A DNA stretch of 64,000 nucleotides from Sthenelais limicola (taxonomy: Eukaryota; Annelida; Polychaeta; Phyllodocida; Sigalionidae). The notes beneath the pieces are model-generated. The model saw only the letters and a list, made by a program, of their open reading frames with translations. It did not search any database and was not told the DNA's origin. The stretch spans positions 70,522,773-70,586,772 of the forward strand of contig OW804095.1 of assembly GCA_942159475.1 (NCBI GenBank). The letters are read 5' to 3'. This document shows positions 1 to 10,990 of the stretch, piece by piece (position 1 is the first letter of the stretch; each line of letters opens with the position of its first letter). The position numbers were made by a program, and so were the translations under genes.

Positions 1-456
1 CTTCAACCACCTGTTGGGCAAAACGACTTTGTCAATCTTTGACCAAGGAAATCTCTGATGTGTTTGTAGCTGTAGCCTAGATATTAAGTAGCAATTCATT
101 ATCAGGAAATGTTTGTGAATGATTTAGAATCTCTCAAATAGTTGTCCACAAGAGAAATGCATATTGTTGGGGGCTGTGGCAATTTTTTATAACTATTTTT
201 GTTTTTAAAAGGTTTTATTCAACATAAACTGCCTTCGAGGCTCTTACAATTCTAATGGCGTTAATGTCGTGTCCCTTGCGATTTTTTATTCTTTTTTTGT
301 TTTCTGATTTTCTTTAACTCTCCGCCGACACATCGGTACATCTTTTGACTGGTGTCCTATGTTTTTGTGTTTCTTTTGTTGTTTTTTTATATTAAAAACT
401 GTAAACCATAAAGTAGCTAACAAATAAGCTATATCTTTTCACTCTTGATGTAACCT
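1..456. other. Non-coding flank, T-rich
   Basis: No gene is seen. The plus strand has T-rich runs around 185-215, 280-312 and 368-392. These lie just beyond the 3' side of the decayed minus-strand LINE fragment, so they may include its degraded 3' UTR or A-tail, but no clean tail or target-site duplication is visible. Confidence 0.4.
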
Positions 457-1235
457 TCATGCCTCCAATTCCGCTATGAATTGTGACCATAAATTTGATT
501 TTTGTCCCCCTCTACCATGAATGTCATTGTTGTATTCTGAGACTTTTATCTCTATTTTTGCTTCGTTCAGAAAAGCTTTAAGCACCATTTTGTTCTCGTG
601 GTTAATTCTCTGGCGATAAATGTAACATTTGATGGCAGTTGTCAACCAATTAATAAAGTTTTTGTGTGGGCTCTTGCCACTATAACCAAGCATAATATTA
701 TTTTCATTTAAATCGTCTGCCTTAAAACCTTTCAACAATTTGTTTCTCTGTACCCAGCTTTTAACCTGTTTCCATAGGAAATTCTAGTCTTCACACTTCA
801 CATACAAAAAAGTGACAAAATAGTATCTTCTTCTCCACAGTAATCACAACTTGGTGATTTTTTCAATTGAATCTGTTGGAGATAACTATTACAACCTATG
901 GTTCTGTGCATAATCCTATATTGGAGCGACTGCCATTTTGTTATCTTATTACATTGAAACGGAATCATACATTTTTCTTTCTACACCTTCTCCGAACCTA
1001 CAAAATGTTCATCTTTTAATAATATATTCCAGCCGCCCAGTTTTCCATAGTCAATGTTAGCCTGTTTTACGAGCTCACCATCCACATTTTTCGTTCTCAA
1101 ATCTTCAATCTTTAACAGCTTATTATTCGCTTTGAACATTAAATGATTCTTTTAGGTATGTCGAAATTCTCACCTGCTACCATGTGTAACCATTCTCTAG
1201 GTATTGCGGCCACTAGTTTCAGTCAAAATGCTGCA
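457..1235 (-). pseudogene. Decayed 3' fragment of an L1/Tx1-type LINE ORF2
   Basis: Read on the minus strand, this is the C-terminal part of a LINE endonuclease-reverse transcriptase, broken by stops and frame changes. Collinear matches to the better-preserved LINE at 25773-29596 are visible. An IPREWLH segment near 1195-1215 matches IPKEWLL. LQYRIMHRT near 920 matches LQYRILHRT. A CDYCGEED zinc-knuckle-like segment near 840 matches CSFCDRRD. The terminal open stretch (457-738) has NWLTTAIKCYIYRQ matching NWIILNTKAFIHRQ. All catalytic domains are missing, so it is a dead 5'-truncated copy. It appears to be the same broad family as the intergenic LINE but much older, judging by the many differences. 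Confidence 0.8.
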
Positions 1236-1904
1236 ACTGTTTTGGATTGTTAAGCTAGCTTAAGCTGCATGGTGTTGGGTTGTATCATTAAAGTCGGTGG
1301 AGTCTATCATTGATTCAGAGGAGCAAATGAAAACAACACAAGTTTACACAACATCGTTGTGGCAAATGAATTTAAATTTATAGTTAGGTGAATATAGGTG
1401 CGTTAGAAATATATTGACGGTCTTAGATGCGTACAGAACCTTCCCATCTTAAAGTGACACTTGCCGCTGAGTTCCTAATTTTGGGAACGTTAGTTTGAAA
1501 TTCAACCAATCTATTGTGAAGCTAGCATCTCCTCTCAGATTTGAATTGACCCAGTCATTCAACTCCACTCTAACTATATTACAAATGTCAAATAATCTAA
1601 AGGACACATAGGTGTAATAATCAACCCAAATGATATACTTATTCAAATTGTGGACATCTGCAATTACATTTCCAAATGACATAATTTATAGACAATATAG
1701 TGATCTTAGCCACTTTAAGTACAAGGTACACATGCGATGGGTTGACGTATCTGTAGGTTCAAAGCACCTGCTAAGGTCTCTAAATACTCTCTCTTCCCTA
1801 CCCACTATAGGGATGAGAGTGTCCTCTAGATCTATGCGAATGTACCAGAACTCGGCTTAAATACGTCCATGCCTCCAAATTATAACACCAACCCATACCC
1901 CATA
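1236..1904. other. Non-coding, nothing recognised
   Basis: Short open frames on both strands at about 1449-1860 overlap each other and have no recognisable domain. No repeat structure was noticed. Confidence 0.4.
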
Positions 1905-2902
1905 CAGGGGCGGATCCAGGATGGGATTTCAAGGATGGAATTAAAACTACGAATGATGTTAACTTAGGTTGACAGTGAAATTATATAAAGTGGAATACTG
2001 AATTAAAAGTTAAATCATAATTGACCTGGGTGTGAGGAGAAATCTGTTAAAAAATATGAGTGAAATGATGCATTCTCTGGGCTTTTTTTGTTTATTTGTT
2101 TACATTATTTGAATCCTGTCCTATGAGGATTCTTACATGTATACATATTTACATTATTAAGGCCCCATGTATATTATATACATAACACCTAATGTTTTTT
2201 TACATTAATAAGAGGGTCTGCACAATCAATAGCAAATTTGGCCCTTGAATCATCAAACAAATAGCCCTGAAATTCTTGTTTTAGTATTTCTCATTGTAAA
2301 TTTTTTTTCGGCAACCAACAACCAACCAGGAACCCACTAGAAGACTTGGAATCTCGGTTTTAAAAGTGGGCCTCCCTTTGTACTTATTCGTGCAAATAAA
2401 AAATATTTTGAATTGAATTGAAATTACAAACCAATATGCATATAATTATATGGTCAATTCTCACGAAATCGGTACACAAATGATATTTTTCAACCTATTC
2501 TAATAATCCTGAAGTTTTGCATGCATCAAAGCAACACACTGTACAGACATTCAGAGAAGTTTGAGTTTAGCAAACTAATACCTTCCTTTGTCCAGTCGAT
2601 CAAGTCAGCAATTGTTTTGTATCATCACTGTCATTTGTATCATCACTGTATAGGCCATTTGGGTACATCCTGGCCCCTCTGAATTGGCGACGTATGGTCT
2701 GATTTCTTTGTTCTTAACCTATTTCCAGTGTAAGAAAGTTACCAAAGAGCTCAATGTCCTCTAAGTCTGTCATTTGTGCCCATGCCCATTGGACCCCAGC
2801 TAGGCTTTTTCATGAGATTGATTCAGAGAAGTAACAAAAAGAAGATATTTTTAAAAAAATTCGGGGGCCCGCCCCTGCCCCCGCCCCCTGGATCCGCCAC
2901 TG
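1905..2902. mobile_element. Non-autonomous DNA element with hAT-like inverted termini
   Basis: The left end begins CAGGGGCGGATCCAGG (1905-1920). The right end, read on the opposite strand from 2902, begins CAGTGGCGGATCCAGG. The 16-bp inverted termini differ at one position and have the CAG...GGATCCAGG form common at the ends of hAT-type elements in invertebrate genomes. No transposase frame is present. The 8-bp flanks (ACCCCATA left, CCCTTACT right) are not an obvious duplication. An A-rich stretch with repeated TTGAAT units at 2395-2425 resembles a LINE/SINE 3' tail, so the interior may contain a nested retroelement end. The superfamily assignment is inference from the termini only. Confidence 0.6.
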
Positions 2903-4207
2903 CCCTTACTTCCATATACTACTTACGTGGGCCTTTCGCCAATCCAGAAAATTCGACCGAAATACCGTTTCAAAACTTTAATTACCGGGTATACATTTCC
3001 ACTGCAAAGGTTTTTATGGTCATACAATCAGCAACAATGAAGTTTCATCCATTCATATGCAAATTAATATGATTACCTGTTTCTTTTACTAAAATAATTC
3101 TACGCGATGCTACATAATTACTTTGTATAGATCAATATCTTTTAGGCTTGCTATACCTGAGCTATGTCCAGCAGTTTAAGAATAAGTACACAGGTCCGAC
3201 TCCAACGCATCATCTGTATAAGAAACACTTCAAACCACATTATCCTTAATTGCAGAAATCATGTTAAAATTTTCAACATTCGCCCATATTGTTGCATTTG
3301 GAGTGAGTATACTTATGCCCAGACCAGCATTATCTTCAGTTGTAATTATTCGTATAATAAAGACGCGAAAATACGTTAAAACTTTTATTCATATCCATGA
3401 TACAATTAGGTAGTTTACTATCTGTTACATCATAATAATTATACATGTATAATTTACAGTACCAGTGCTATTTAGAACCTTTATATCATAAGAAGAATGT
3501 TGCACTAGGGATCATTGATTGCCGCATATTGCACATGCAATCCACGCAGAAAAAATACCAAACACCAAGAAATAAAACAGAAACTCTTTCTCCTTCAGTT
3601 CCAAAACTCTGGTCGTGTCAGAAAGATGAAAATCACGTGGGCGTGGGTTTTAGTCTTTTCCATCCTCCCTATAGGTGCAGGGTGAGTTACTATAAAGGGA
3701 AGTGGAGAGGAGTGGAAGGGACCGGAGTGCACACACTGCCTAAGGAGGATGAGTCTTTCCCAAATAGTAAGGATGTGGTATTCCCACTTGTGTAAAGCAC
3801 TTTGCCGGCGGCACATGTTTCTTCAAAACATTTGAATGCACGTTCTTTGCATCCCTGGGAAAATTTCAGTATTGTAGTTCATGAAGTGAACATTCCTCAA
3901 CAAATCCGACTGGAAAGGATGTGCAGAATTTACACATCAACATTCTTAGTTAATGTTACAAGTTCAACAAAAGAATCTCTACATAGTGCAAGTTGTGTGC
4001 CAATAGAATTAGACATAAGTTTTTCATACACGTGTCGTTGCAATCATACAGTATTTTGATGATCATAGCTTACCTATACATACAAATCCAAAGTGCAAAT
4101 AATTAAATAAATCATTCTCCAAATTGAGGATTTTTACTCCACAGCCATATAAGGTAAGCATAGCAACGTGGGAGTAAATATAGAACCTAAATTCAAATGT
4201 GGAACTC
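2903..4207. other. Xlox 3' flank, no gene recognised
   Basis: Overlapping short frames on both strands (for example 3445-3795) show no domain and look random. A minus-strand AATAAA (plus TTTATT at 3384-3389) could be a distal polyadenylation signal for Xlox, implying a 3' UTR of about 1.3 kb. This is weak, since such hexamers are common in AT-rich DNA. Confidence 0.3.
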
Positions 4208-4310
4208 GGGACAATATTGCACTGTCCGCGGTGTTTTTTTCGTAACCTACTCGCCTATCGGCTCGTGGGCCACGAAAAAACAAACATCTCGGACAGTGCA
4301 ATAGTGTCCC
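4208..4310. repeat. Foldback (inverted-repeat) element
   Basis: The left arm GGGACAATATTGCACTGTCCG (4208-4228) pairs with the right arm CGGACAGTGCAATAGTGTCCC (4290-4310), with a single central mismatch. An inner pair (a T7 run followed by CGT, against ACG followed by an A6 run) extends the stem towards a loop near 4245-4270. The structure resembles a miniature foldback transposon. It lies in the Xlox 3' flank, possibly inside its 3' UTR. Confidence 0.75.
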
Positions 4311-4680
4311 TTATTTGTATCACATTCTCATCAGGTTCTATCTATGTACCGCAATTAGTCCTTAGTCCTTCGGTTCTACAACATTGTCCGATGGAGCTAT
4401 TCGATAAGGTTCCTCTTTAACATACTCATTCTCTAGAGATTGAAGACTAGATAAAGTTGGTACACATTAAACATGTCAGGACTTGGAGCAATATATAGCA
4501 AATGTGCATGAATCTATCATTATGATGGCTAGTAAATGTATGTACACTGTACCGATCCAGCATCCTGATGCTCTCATATTCGAGATCAGAATACATGTAG
4601 TTCTCCTTGATGAAAATTAAAACACTTTCCAGAATGTTTAGCTTAGAGAGACAGTAAATGTTATGGCACTCCCATTTGGG
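4311..4680. other. Probable Xlox 3' UTR
   Basis: This lies immediately downstream of the Xlox stop codon on the minus strand. No coding potential and no close canonical AATAAA were seen. Confidence 0.35.
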
Positions 4681-5195
4681 CTAGGCCTTTGACAAGACCC
4701 TTTGCTCCGTTTTTATCTTAGGTGCTGAAGCACGTTCACATTCACTATCACCTTTAGAGTTTGTTCCCAGGGTTGCCTTGTCATTTTTCTCCTTTTCCTT
4801 GTCTCCAAATTGAATATTACTTTCCGTCGCTGGTGGCGACCCCCTTCCCGAATCTTCGTCACTGTCTCCAGCTTTCTCGGAGCTTACTTCTTCTTTTGTC
4901 CGCGAGAGGTCAGAATCGGCGTCTTCATCGCCACTACCATCTTTGCTATTTCCATCGTTACTAGACAGGGGGCGCGGTCGGCGTTTGGCCTCATCCTTCT
5001 TCCATTTCATGCGTCGATTTTGAAACCAGATTTTGATGTGGCGCTCGGTGAGATTAAGCATGGCTGCAAGCTCGATTCTCCTCGGTCTAGATATATATTT
5101 GTTGAAATGGAATTCCTTCTCCAGTTCCAAAAGTTGAGCACGAGTGTATGCTGTTCTTGTCCTCTTATTTTCATCGGTAAAGTCAAGGTTAGCAC
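4681..5195 (-). CDS. Xlox: Xlox/Pdx homeobox gene, exon 2 (homeodomain and C-terminus)
   Basis: This is the second coding exon of the ParaHox transcription factor Xlox (Pdx1 in vertebrates, Lox in echinoderms), a DNA-binding regulator of mid-gut/endoderm fate. The acceptor is a T-rich tract ending CAG at 5198-5196. The exon opens in phase 1 and completes the glycine codon begun in exon 1. The homeodomain is about residues 228-287 of the joined 389-residue protein. It starts [20 protein letters not shown], has helix 3 [17 protein letters not shown] with Q50 and N51, and carries the Xlox-diagnostic histidine at homeodomain position 44. The tail is acidic and Ser/Glu/Lys-rich, ending at TAG (4683-4681). 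The homeodomain identity is very secure. The tail has no recognised domain. Confidence 0.97.
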
Positions 5196-6639
5196 CTGAA
5201 AAAATAGATGGAATTGATATATCATTAAAGTGGGAATAAATTGACTTCAAAATAGAATATAATTATCATGAAAGGTGGTTTGCTTCATGAAATCATGTTA
5301 CGTGGCCCTGGGTGAACTTTTGTTCGCTTAGCTTCATACAGAATTATGTTACAGACACAGAACTAGTCGTTTGGTTAGAGCAACGCGTATACAACAGGCT
5401 CGTTGGTTAAAGACAATGCTACGCATGTAATTCCACTGGTGCGCTATATGGATCCACCCTAACGTCACGCTTGCTTCTTTTTGTTATTGTTCGGCTTGGG
5501 AATTTGGCATATACTGACTGCTTTTCTTTTAAATTGTTTTCTGAAAACGTTTAGCAACAAACATGTTCGTAAGTGACTTAACAGCACGTCTTCCGCTTCG
5601 CCTATAGGCCTACAACATCGTGTTCCAATATAAATTCCATTTATATTTCATAATTATATTCGCAAAGTTATTCAATAATTAAACATGATTTTATCAATGT
5701 GCTTAACATAGGCTAACTGTAGGACACTAATGATTCGATTGCGTTAAAAATGTCCTAAGCTGATTAGTGGCAGGGAGAAGTTATCGCACCCTAACCAGGG
5801 TTATACCACTGACTGCAGTATATAATAGGCAACACGTATGGTTCTATAAAATATGTTTGATACTTCGGGCAGAGAGGTAGTATTTTTCTAAAATGACATG
5901 TGCATAGACCATAGATATAAATACATAGGATATAACTGTTTCGCAATCTCTTCGTCGCAATGACCTTTATAATTATGTACATGCATATAATACGGGATCG
6001 GATTCGGTTCTACATGGGAATTGGTGTCCAAAGTCATAATATATAACGTATTGTTTTTATTTCAATCCGGAAAGTTTAGATAACAAATAAGTAGAGGAAG
6101 AAGAAAAAGGTCTGTCATTCAGCTCCTCCAATGATAAATTTTGTTTGGCCGAATGATATTATGCCTTCGAGAAACATCTTTGAAATTAATTAATGTCCTT
6201 GATGAACACAACGAGTATAAAATAAATCCATTTTAATCTCGTTGATGAACACCATATAGGCTATGTATAGCCTATAGTTTGGCCATGATTTCGAAAGTGT
6301 GGCGCAAATCTGTATAATATATAAGACAACCCAAGAATATACATAGATCTATGCAATCCTGATATAGTACAGACGCTATATAGCGCATTATGATACAAAA
6401 TATACGAATTAAGCACTAAGGATCTTTAACTGGCATAAGCCTAAACCGCATCTGAAAGAGGAACCGACCATCCGACACTACCCAGAAGCCCTTAGATCTA
6501 TACATTTGGTGAAGGAAGGGTCTTAGTGTATCTATGCATGTAAAGCAATGCAATACCATGGCTCTAAAATAAGACTATGGTATCAGTTTCAAACGTCGTC
6601 CAGGTACACGCAGGCTGATAAATCTGGCTTATCGTCGGT
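5196..6639 (-). other. Xlox intron, 3' portion
   Basis: This AT-rich intron sequence begins at the AG acceptor (5197-5196). It includes a TAGGCCTA octamer at 5605. A tRNA-like A-box string near 5374 has no matching B-box. No gene or clear repeat was seen. Confidence 0.6.
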
Positions 6640-7060
6640 AATCAAATTACATCTCTTGGGGTGTCCTTGCCAACCCTATAGCAATCCCGGCGTGCGCCCG
6701 TCGCCCCGCCTCCTCCATCAATCCTGCGTCGGGGCTGGCTGCCTTCTGTCTCGGCTGACAAATCACCCCAGATTCCGTCCTCCCGGTGTCCCGAGCCACC
6801 ATAGTGACCCATGTTATTGGCGGGGCTGTGCGGCCCATACGTGTCTGTTTATGGGGCTATTTATTTGTTTTATAAATGTCGCCATTTGTAAGATCGCGAC
6901 GCGCGACAGATGGATGAGGTCAGAGTCGCCGCGTCTCCGTCGCGCTCTTGGTTGTATACAATCGGCGGCGCGACGGAAATGTGTCACGGGCGAGACAACA
7001 AACAGGCAACAGTATGCAACCTTTTATATATATGTTTTAGCTTTGGATTAATTGAAAATC
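6640..7060. promoter_or_regulatory. GC-rich motif-dense patch in the Xlox intron (candidate enhancer)
   Basis: An abrupt rise in G+C and CpG marks this stretch within an AT-rich intron. Near 6840-6890 there are TTTATGG, CTATTTATTTG and TTTATAAATG strings of the type bound by Cdx/Hox or Fox proteins, next to GATCGCGACGCGCGAC. Open frames across it (6548-7051 plus, 6647-6838 minus) overlap antisense and lack any domain, so composition rather than coding explains them. Enhancer status is inference. A cross-species alignment would decide. Confidence 0.35.
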
Positions 7061-10000
7061 GTTAAAACAAAATGGCGGACGGCGATGCACTGTAATTGTT
7101 GGTAAGCTGAACCCCAGAGTAAGGGTAAGGGTAAGTGCATTGACAAGTAAGCATATAGGTAGTCCGGAGTGTCCTATAGAATTTGCATAAGTAGTATACA
7201 ACGATTGGTATTAATCACAGGGAAGAGGCATCGAAAAGAGAGAAAAATGTATAGAGATTTATTTTGGATGAGTTTGTCAATGAATAATAATACATGTAGG
7301 CTCTTGACAAGGGAAGAAACAAAAAATATCCAACTGGGAGATTAACTGAAAGAAAACTATAACCTACGAGTAGAAAGATTGGAAAAGTGCTCAGATGGTG
7401 TTGTATATAATTGCCCTAAACCCGCTAGTTTATCAATTACAGGCTGGTATTGGCTCAGTGAGAACCTTTTAAAGGCTTTCCCATCCTATTGAAGGGAGTA
7501 AATAATGGGATGGGTGGTTTGGAGGTACATCCGACCCAAGCGATCAGCAGGTACCTCCTTCCTTCACTATCTCACCAAGACTGTCCCTGAGGCTAGACAC
7601 CAATAGCTATTGATTTGTGGTGACAATTAGCCACGTTGGAGTGAGATATTTCTGCCTTGTTGAGTATTGTTAATCACCCTCCTGACATTGGCCCCGGGCG
7701 GGCGCGGAGGCTCGTTGGGGCGGGGCGGAGTGAGAGCGGCGGGGAGTGGGGCTTCCGGGGAGGAGGACCCGCCAGTAGGGCCGGACCGAGCGTCATGGTT
7801 TTCGCGTCAACCGTGTCCCTCAGAAGTATCCCGAATAAAGAATCAACATAATGAAAACAATGTAGTGACTGTCTTGATGAATTTCTAAAGTTGTTTTTTT
7901 AAAAATCCAAATTGCACTATAGGCCTAAGTGATGTCTTCTTGGGAAATGTCCACTTCGCAGCGGATAAAACCGAACCAATATTTCGGAAGGTATTGATAT
8001 TGTGCACATACGTCGCTGTGAAGATAAATGTTTCGAAATATAACCTGATCTTTTATAAAATATCCGCCCCTTGATATAACTCAAATTTGTATGCGGAATA
8101 TTCATAACGCATAACCACAGGGAAAATGTACCAAAAATATATTATCAAAAGTATAAAAGTTTTCAAGTGCAAAGGCGCACATCTCCCCGGGAAGTTTTGC
8201 TTTAGAGGAGATCTATGGGAACGTAAATAGCTGCCATTCACTTTCACCTTTCGCAATCCCAGTACGACACCAGGAGAGTGTCTGTGTACATTGTGTAAGA
8301 TGTACCAGGTGCGCTTATAAAGTACCTAGCATTAAAAACCCACAAAGCCTCCAGGAGGTGGTCTAAATAAGCACCCCTACTGTTCACTTTTTATATAGCC
8401 ACTTAACTAACCTTACATCACCCCGATTGTGCTTGAAGGAGAGTAGCTGCTCGCACAGCAAGGGGTGGTATCTGGGAGGTTGTCATTATTGGGAGAAAGG
8501 CTCTACAGAAGGCAGAAGGGTAAATAATCAACAGGTCTGAGGGAGAAAGAGAATATGTTTTGAGGAGCTTAATCTGATTATATGGCGGTTGATATGGGAT
8601 TAGACACCTCCGTTTCCGCAGTGCTTTTTATCCCGCGGTTTATATTGTCTGTAAAGCGCGACCGGCACGGGTCATATTATATACATACCACCACACCTTG
8701 CCGACCGTGGGAACATTTCCATTTTTCTGTTTATTTAAAACATGACAGGTCTATTCCTTCCAAGAAGTAACTGATTTCATTATAATACGATATGATGTAA
8801 GTAAGGTAAATGAAATAGCTTGCCATCAATGACTTGTCGTGTTTGATAAACTTTGTTACAATGATGACGTTAAGGCAATCTCTCCTAGATATGCCATCTT
8901 GTTTAAATTAAGAAAAAACCCGCATGATTTCGTAGACGATCTGTTGGTATGGAAATGTGGTTGTTCGACCACAGTCACTTTTCCTATAGTGTAGCGAAAT
9001 GAATTTCGAAAAAGATAAAAGTTTTGAATATCTCCTTGTTGTGTTGACGGCTTTGCATTTCTTTGAAAGTCCAAAGGCTAACGGAAAATTCGAAGTGGAA
9101 GATGAATGGGATATTTGGACTGGGAGAGGAATGCAAGTAACGTGCGGCGACTGCAAAGTTCGGTAGTACTTTTTGAAAAACCCAATAAAAGAAGCGATAG
9201 CAAACATATAGTCAAGATCGAATTACAGCCCTCAAATCACTGGCCATCATCTTCACCGGCGTTGCGAGTTGGTATACACTGACTCTTCCTTGAAGTATGC
9301 TTGTGGGAGATACCCGACACCAATTGACTCTACAATGTTTTATTTGGTAGCATATGTCATCTAAAACACCAACCTCGCGCGTGTGTTAGCATTAAACTGT
9401 TGGGCAAGGGAGTCAAGTGACCGGATAAGGAAATGATAAACACAAATGAACACTAGTGGGTACTGATGGTCACCAAGAGTGTGAAATACAAGCCATCACT
9501 ACCAAGCCCTAATGCTCAAGGAGCTGGAGATGTTAAATTGCTGCTTGAGATAAAATTCGAGACTGGATTTTCACCGACAGTGAGTTATTATTGACATGAT
9601 CTATACCACCTGGCCATACGAGAAACGTCAGAGGGTGAATTCATTAACAACATGTTTATTAATCAGATGCGATAAGAATTTGTGGTGCGATTACGATAAT
9701 CCATTGTCGTGAATGTGGGTGTGATTGATACGAACGTTTCAAGATTAGAATGTTGCGTTTCTCAGATTATTTTAACAGATTTTATTTTGGGGGGCATTCG
9801 AGGCAACGTTTATGTCTTAAATAAATATATATATAAGTAATTTCATTTCCATTTGTCATTTGTGAACAATACAGTTACAATACGGACATAGGGCCATCCC
9901 ATCTGTAAATGACATGTCTTCCTGGGCGCCCTTAAAGAAATATTTATAGGCCTATACAAAAAGATCAGTTTTTATGTTAAAGCAATATAATTCTAGTTCA

Positions 10001-10380
10001 TAAGGTTCTGGTATCAATATAGAAAACAGGCGATGCATGAGAATAATCAGAGGACAGATAATGGGATTTTCCCTAATAGTTTGTAATTCTATTTAACCTG
10101 TAAATGAAGCCTGAATAAAGTAATTATACATTATAATAAAATCCACCCAATACTGAGTTCATCTGAAAAGACCAAGTTGATTTATTGTACGTATAGTGAG
10201 GCCAACACCATTTCTATATGAGTAATGTGCCTGATACCAGCAAAGATATATAATATAGGAGTTAACCCCTATAGTATCTTTAATACCAGTACCCTGCAGG
10301 TGTACCTGTAAATACGGTTCTATGCGCATAACATGTATGTTTACATAGCATTATAGTATGCAAAATGATGTTATTCTTAT
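7061..10380. other. Xlox intron, middle portion
   Basis: Mostly AT-rich with no gene. A short GC-rich island at about 7685-7800 has strings such as GGGGCGGGGCGG (GC-box-like). It could be a regulatory element or CpG-rich patch, and the two plus frames over it are compositional. TAGGCCTA octamers occur at 7920 and 9947. An imperfect inverted repeat around 10225-10300 shares AAAGATA and TATAGG in its arms. Confidence 0.45.
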
Positions 10381-10990
10381 AAAAAAAAAATGCTAAATTG
10401 TTTTCTTATGAATCAGACGGATTAGGAGGTTAATTTATCTTGATTCTCAACTTTCCTTCATGGGAAAATGTTCTTGGAATGTAATTAAATTCAGCACATT
10501 ACGTCTCACTAGAAAAAACTGCTCATGGTCTGAATGGGAAATCTGTGCTAAAACCTGTGTTTACTGCTTTGTTATTGGCCCCTAATGAGAAAATTAGCCA
10601 TCGAAAATTGTGCTTCTGCCGAGAAGAGGCAGGATTCCAAACAACAATCCTTCATTTCCCCTGAAACCTAAGCCATTAGACCCTCGGGCACACTGACCAC
10701 AAAATGCTTTTCTGGTTTGTGCTAAAACCACGGGAAAATCAGTCGGGAAAAAATTCCTCTCACGTTTAACTGCAATATGATCTCTATTTTTCTTTGACCG
10801 CGGTAATTATATAATGAAGTTTGTGTGCTCTGTTAGAGGAAGAGTTATAATTAACAGTGATTTTAAAGCCCGGACGATTCCGTCTACCTACCCCAGGTAG
10901 AACCGCGTGAATTGTTGGCACACAAAGGGAGGACACTCAACGCTCGCGAACCCGATATTTGGCGTGCTTTCACGAGAAAAGAGGCGTGAA
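10381..10990. promoter_or_regulatory. Candidate non-coding regulatory stretch in the Xlox intron
   Basis: The stretch is of mixed composition, with strings typical of developmental enhancers. There is CTTTGTTATTGG (Sox-like, about 10567), ACCACGGGAAAA (about 10727) and GTCGGGAAAA, and TAATGAGAAAATTAG (homeodomain-type, about 10583). It has no coding potential. The call rests only on motif density by eye. Confidence 0.25.

Noticed and set aside
1..4680. Search for Cdx homeobox at the left edge
   Set aside because: No homeodomain motif (KIWFQNRR or similar) is seen on either strand before the Xlox stop. Cdx must lie outside the window if linked.
5365..5420. tRNA-like TGGTTAGAGCA string
   Set aside because: No matching B-box (GGTTCGANTCC-type) and no cloverleaf could be drawn.
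6548..7051. 167-codon plus frame in the Xlox intron
   Set aside because: Explained by a GC-rich, stop-poor patch. An antisense frame is open too and no domain is visible.
7117..7137. Telomere-like GTAAGGGTAAGGGTAAG
   Set aside because: Only about three units of the wrong hexamer for animals. Probably chance low complexity.
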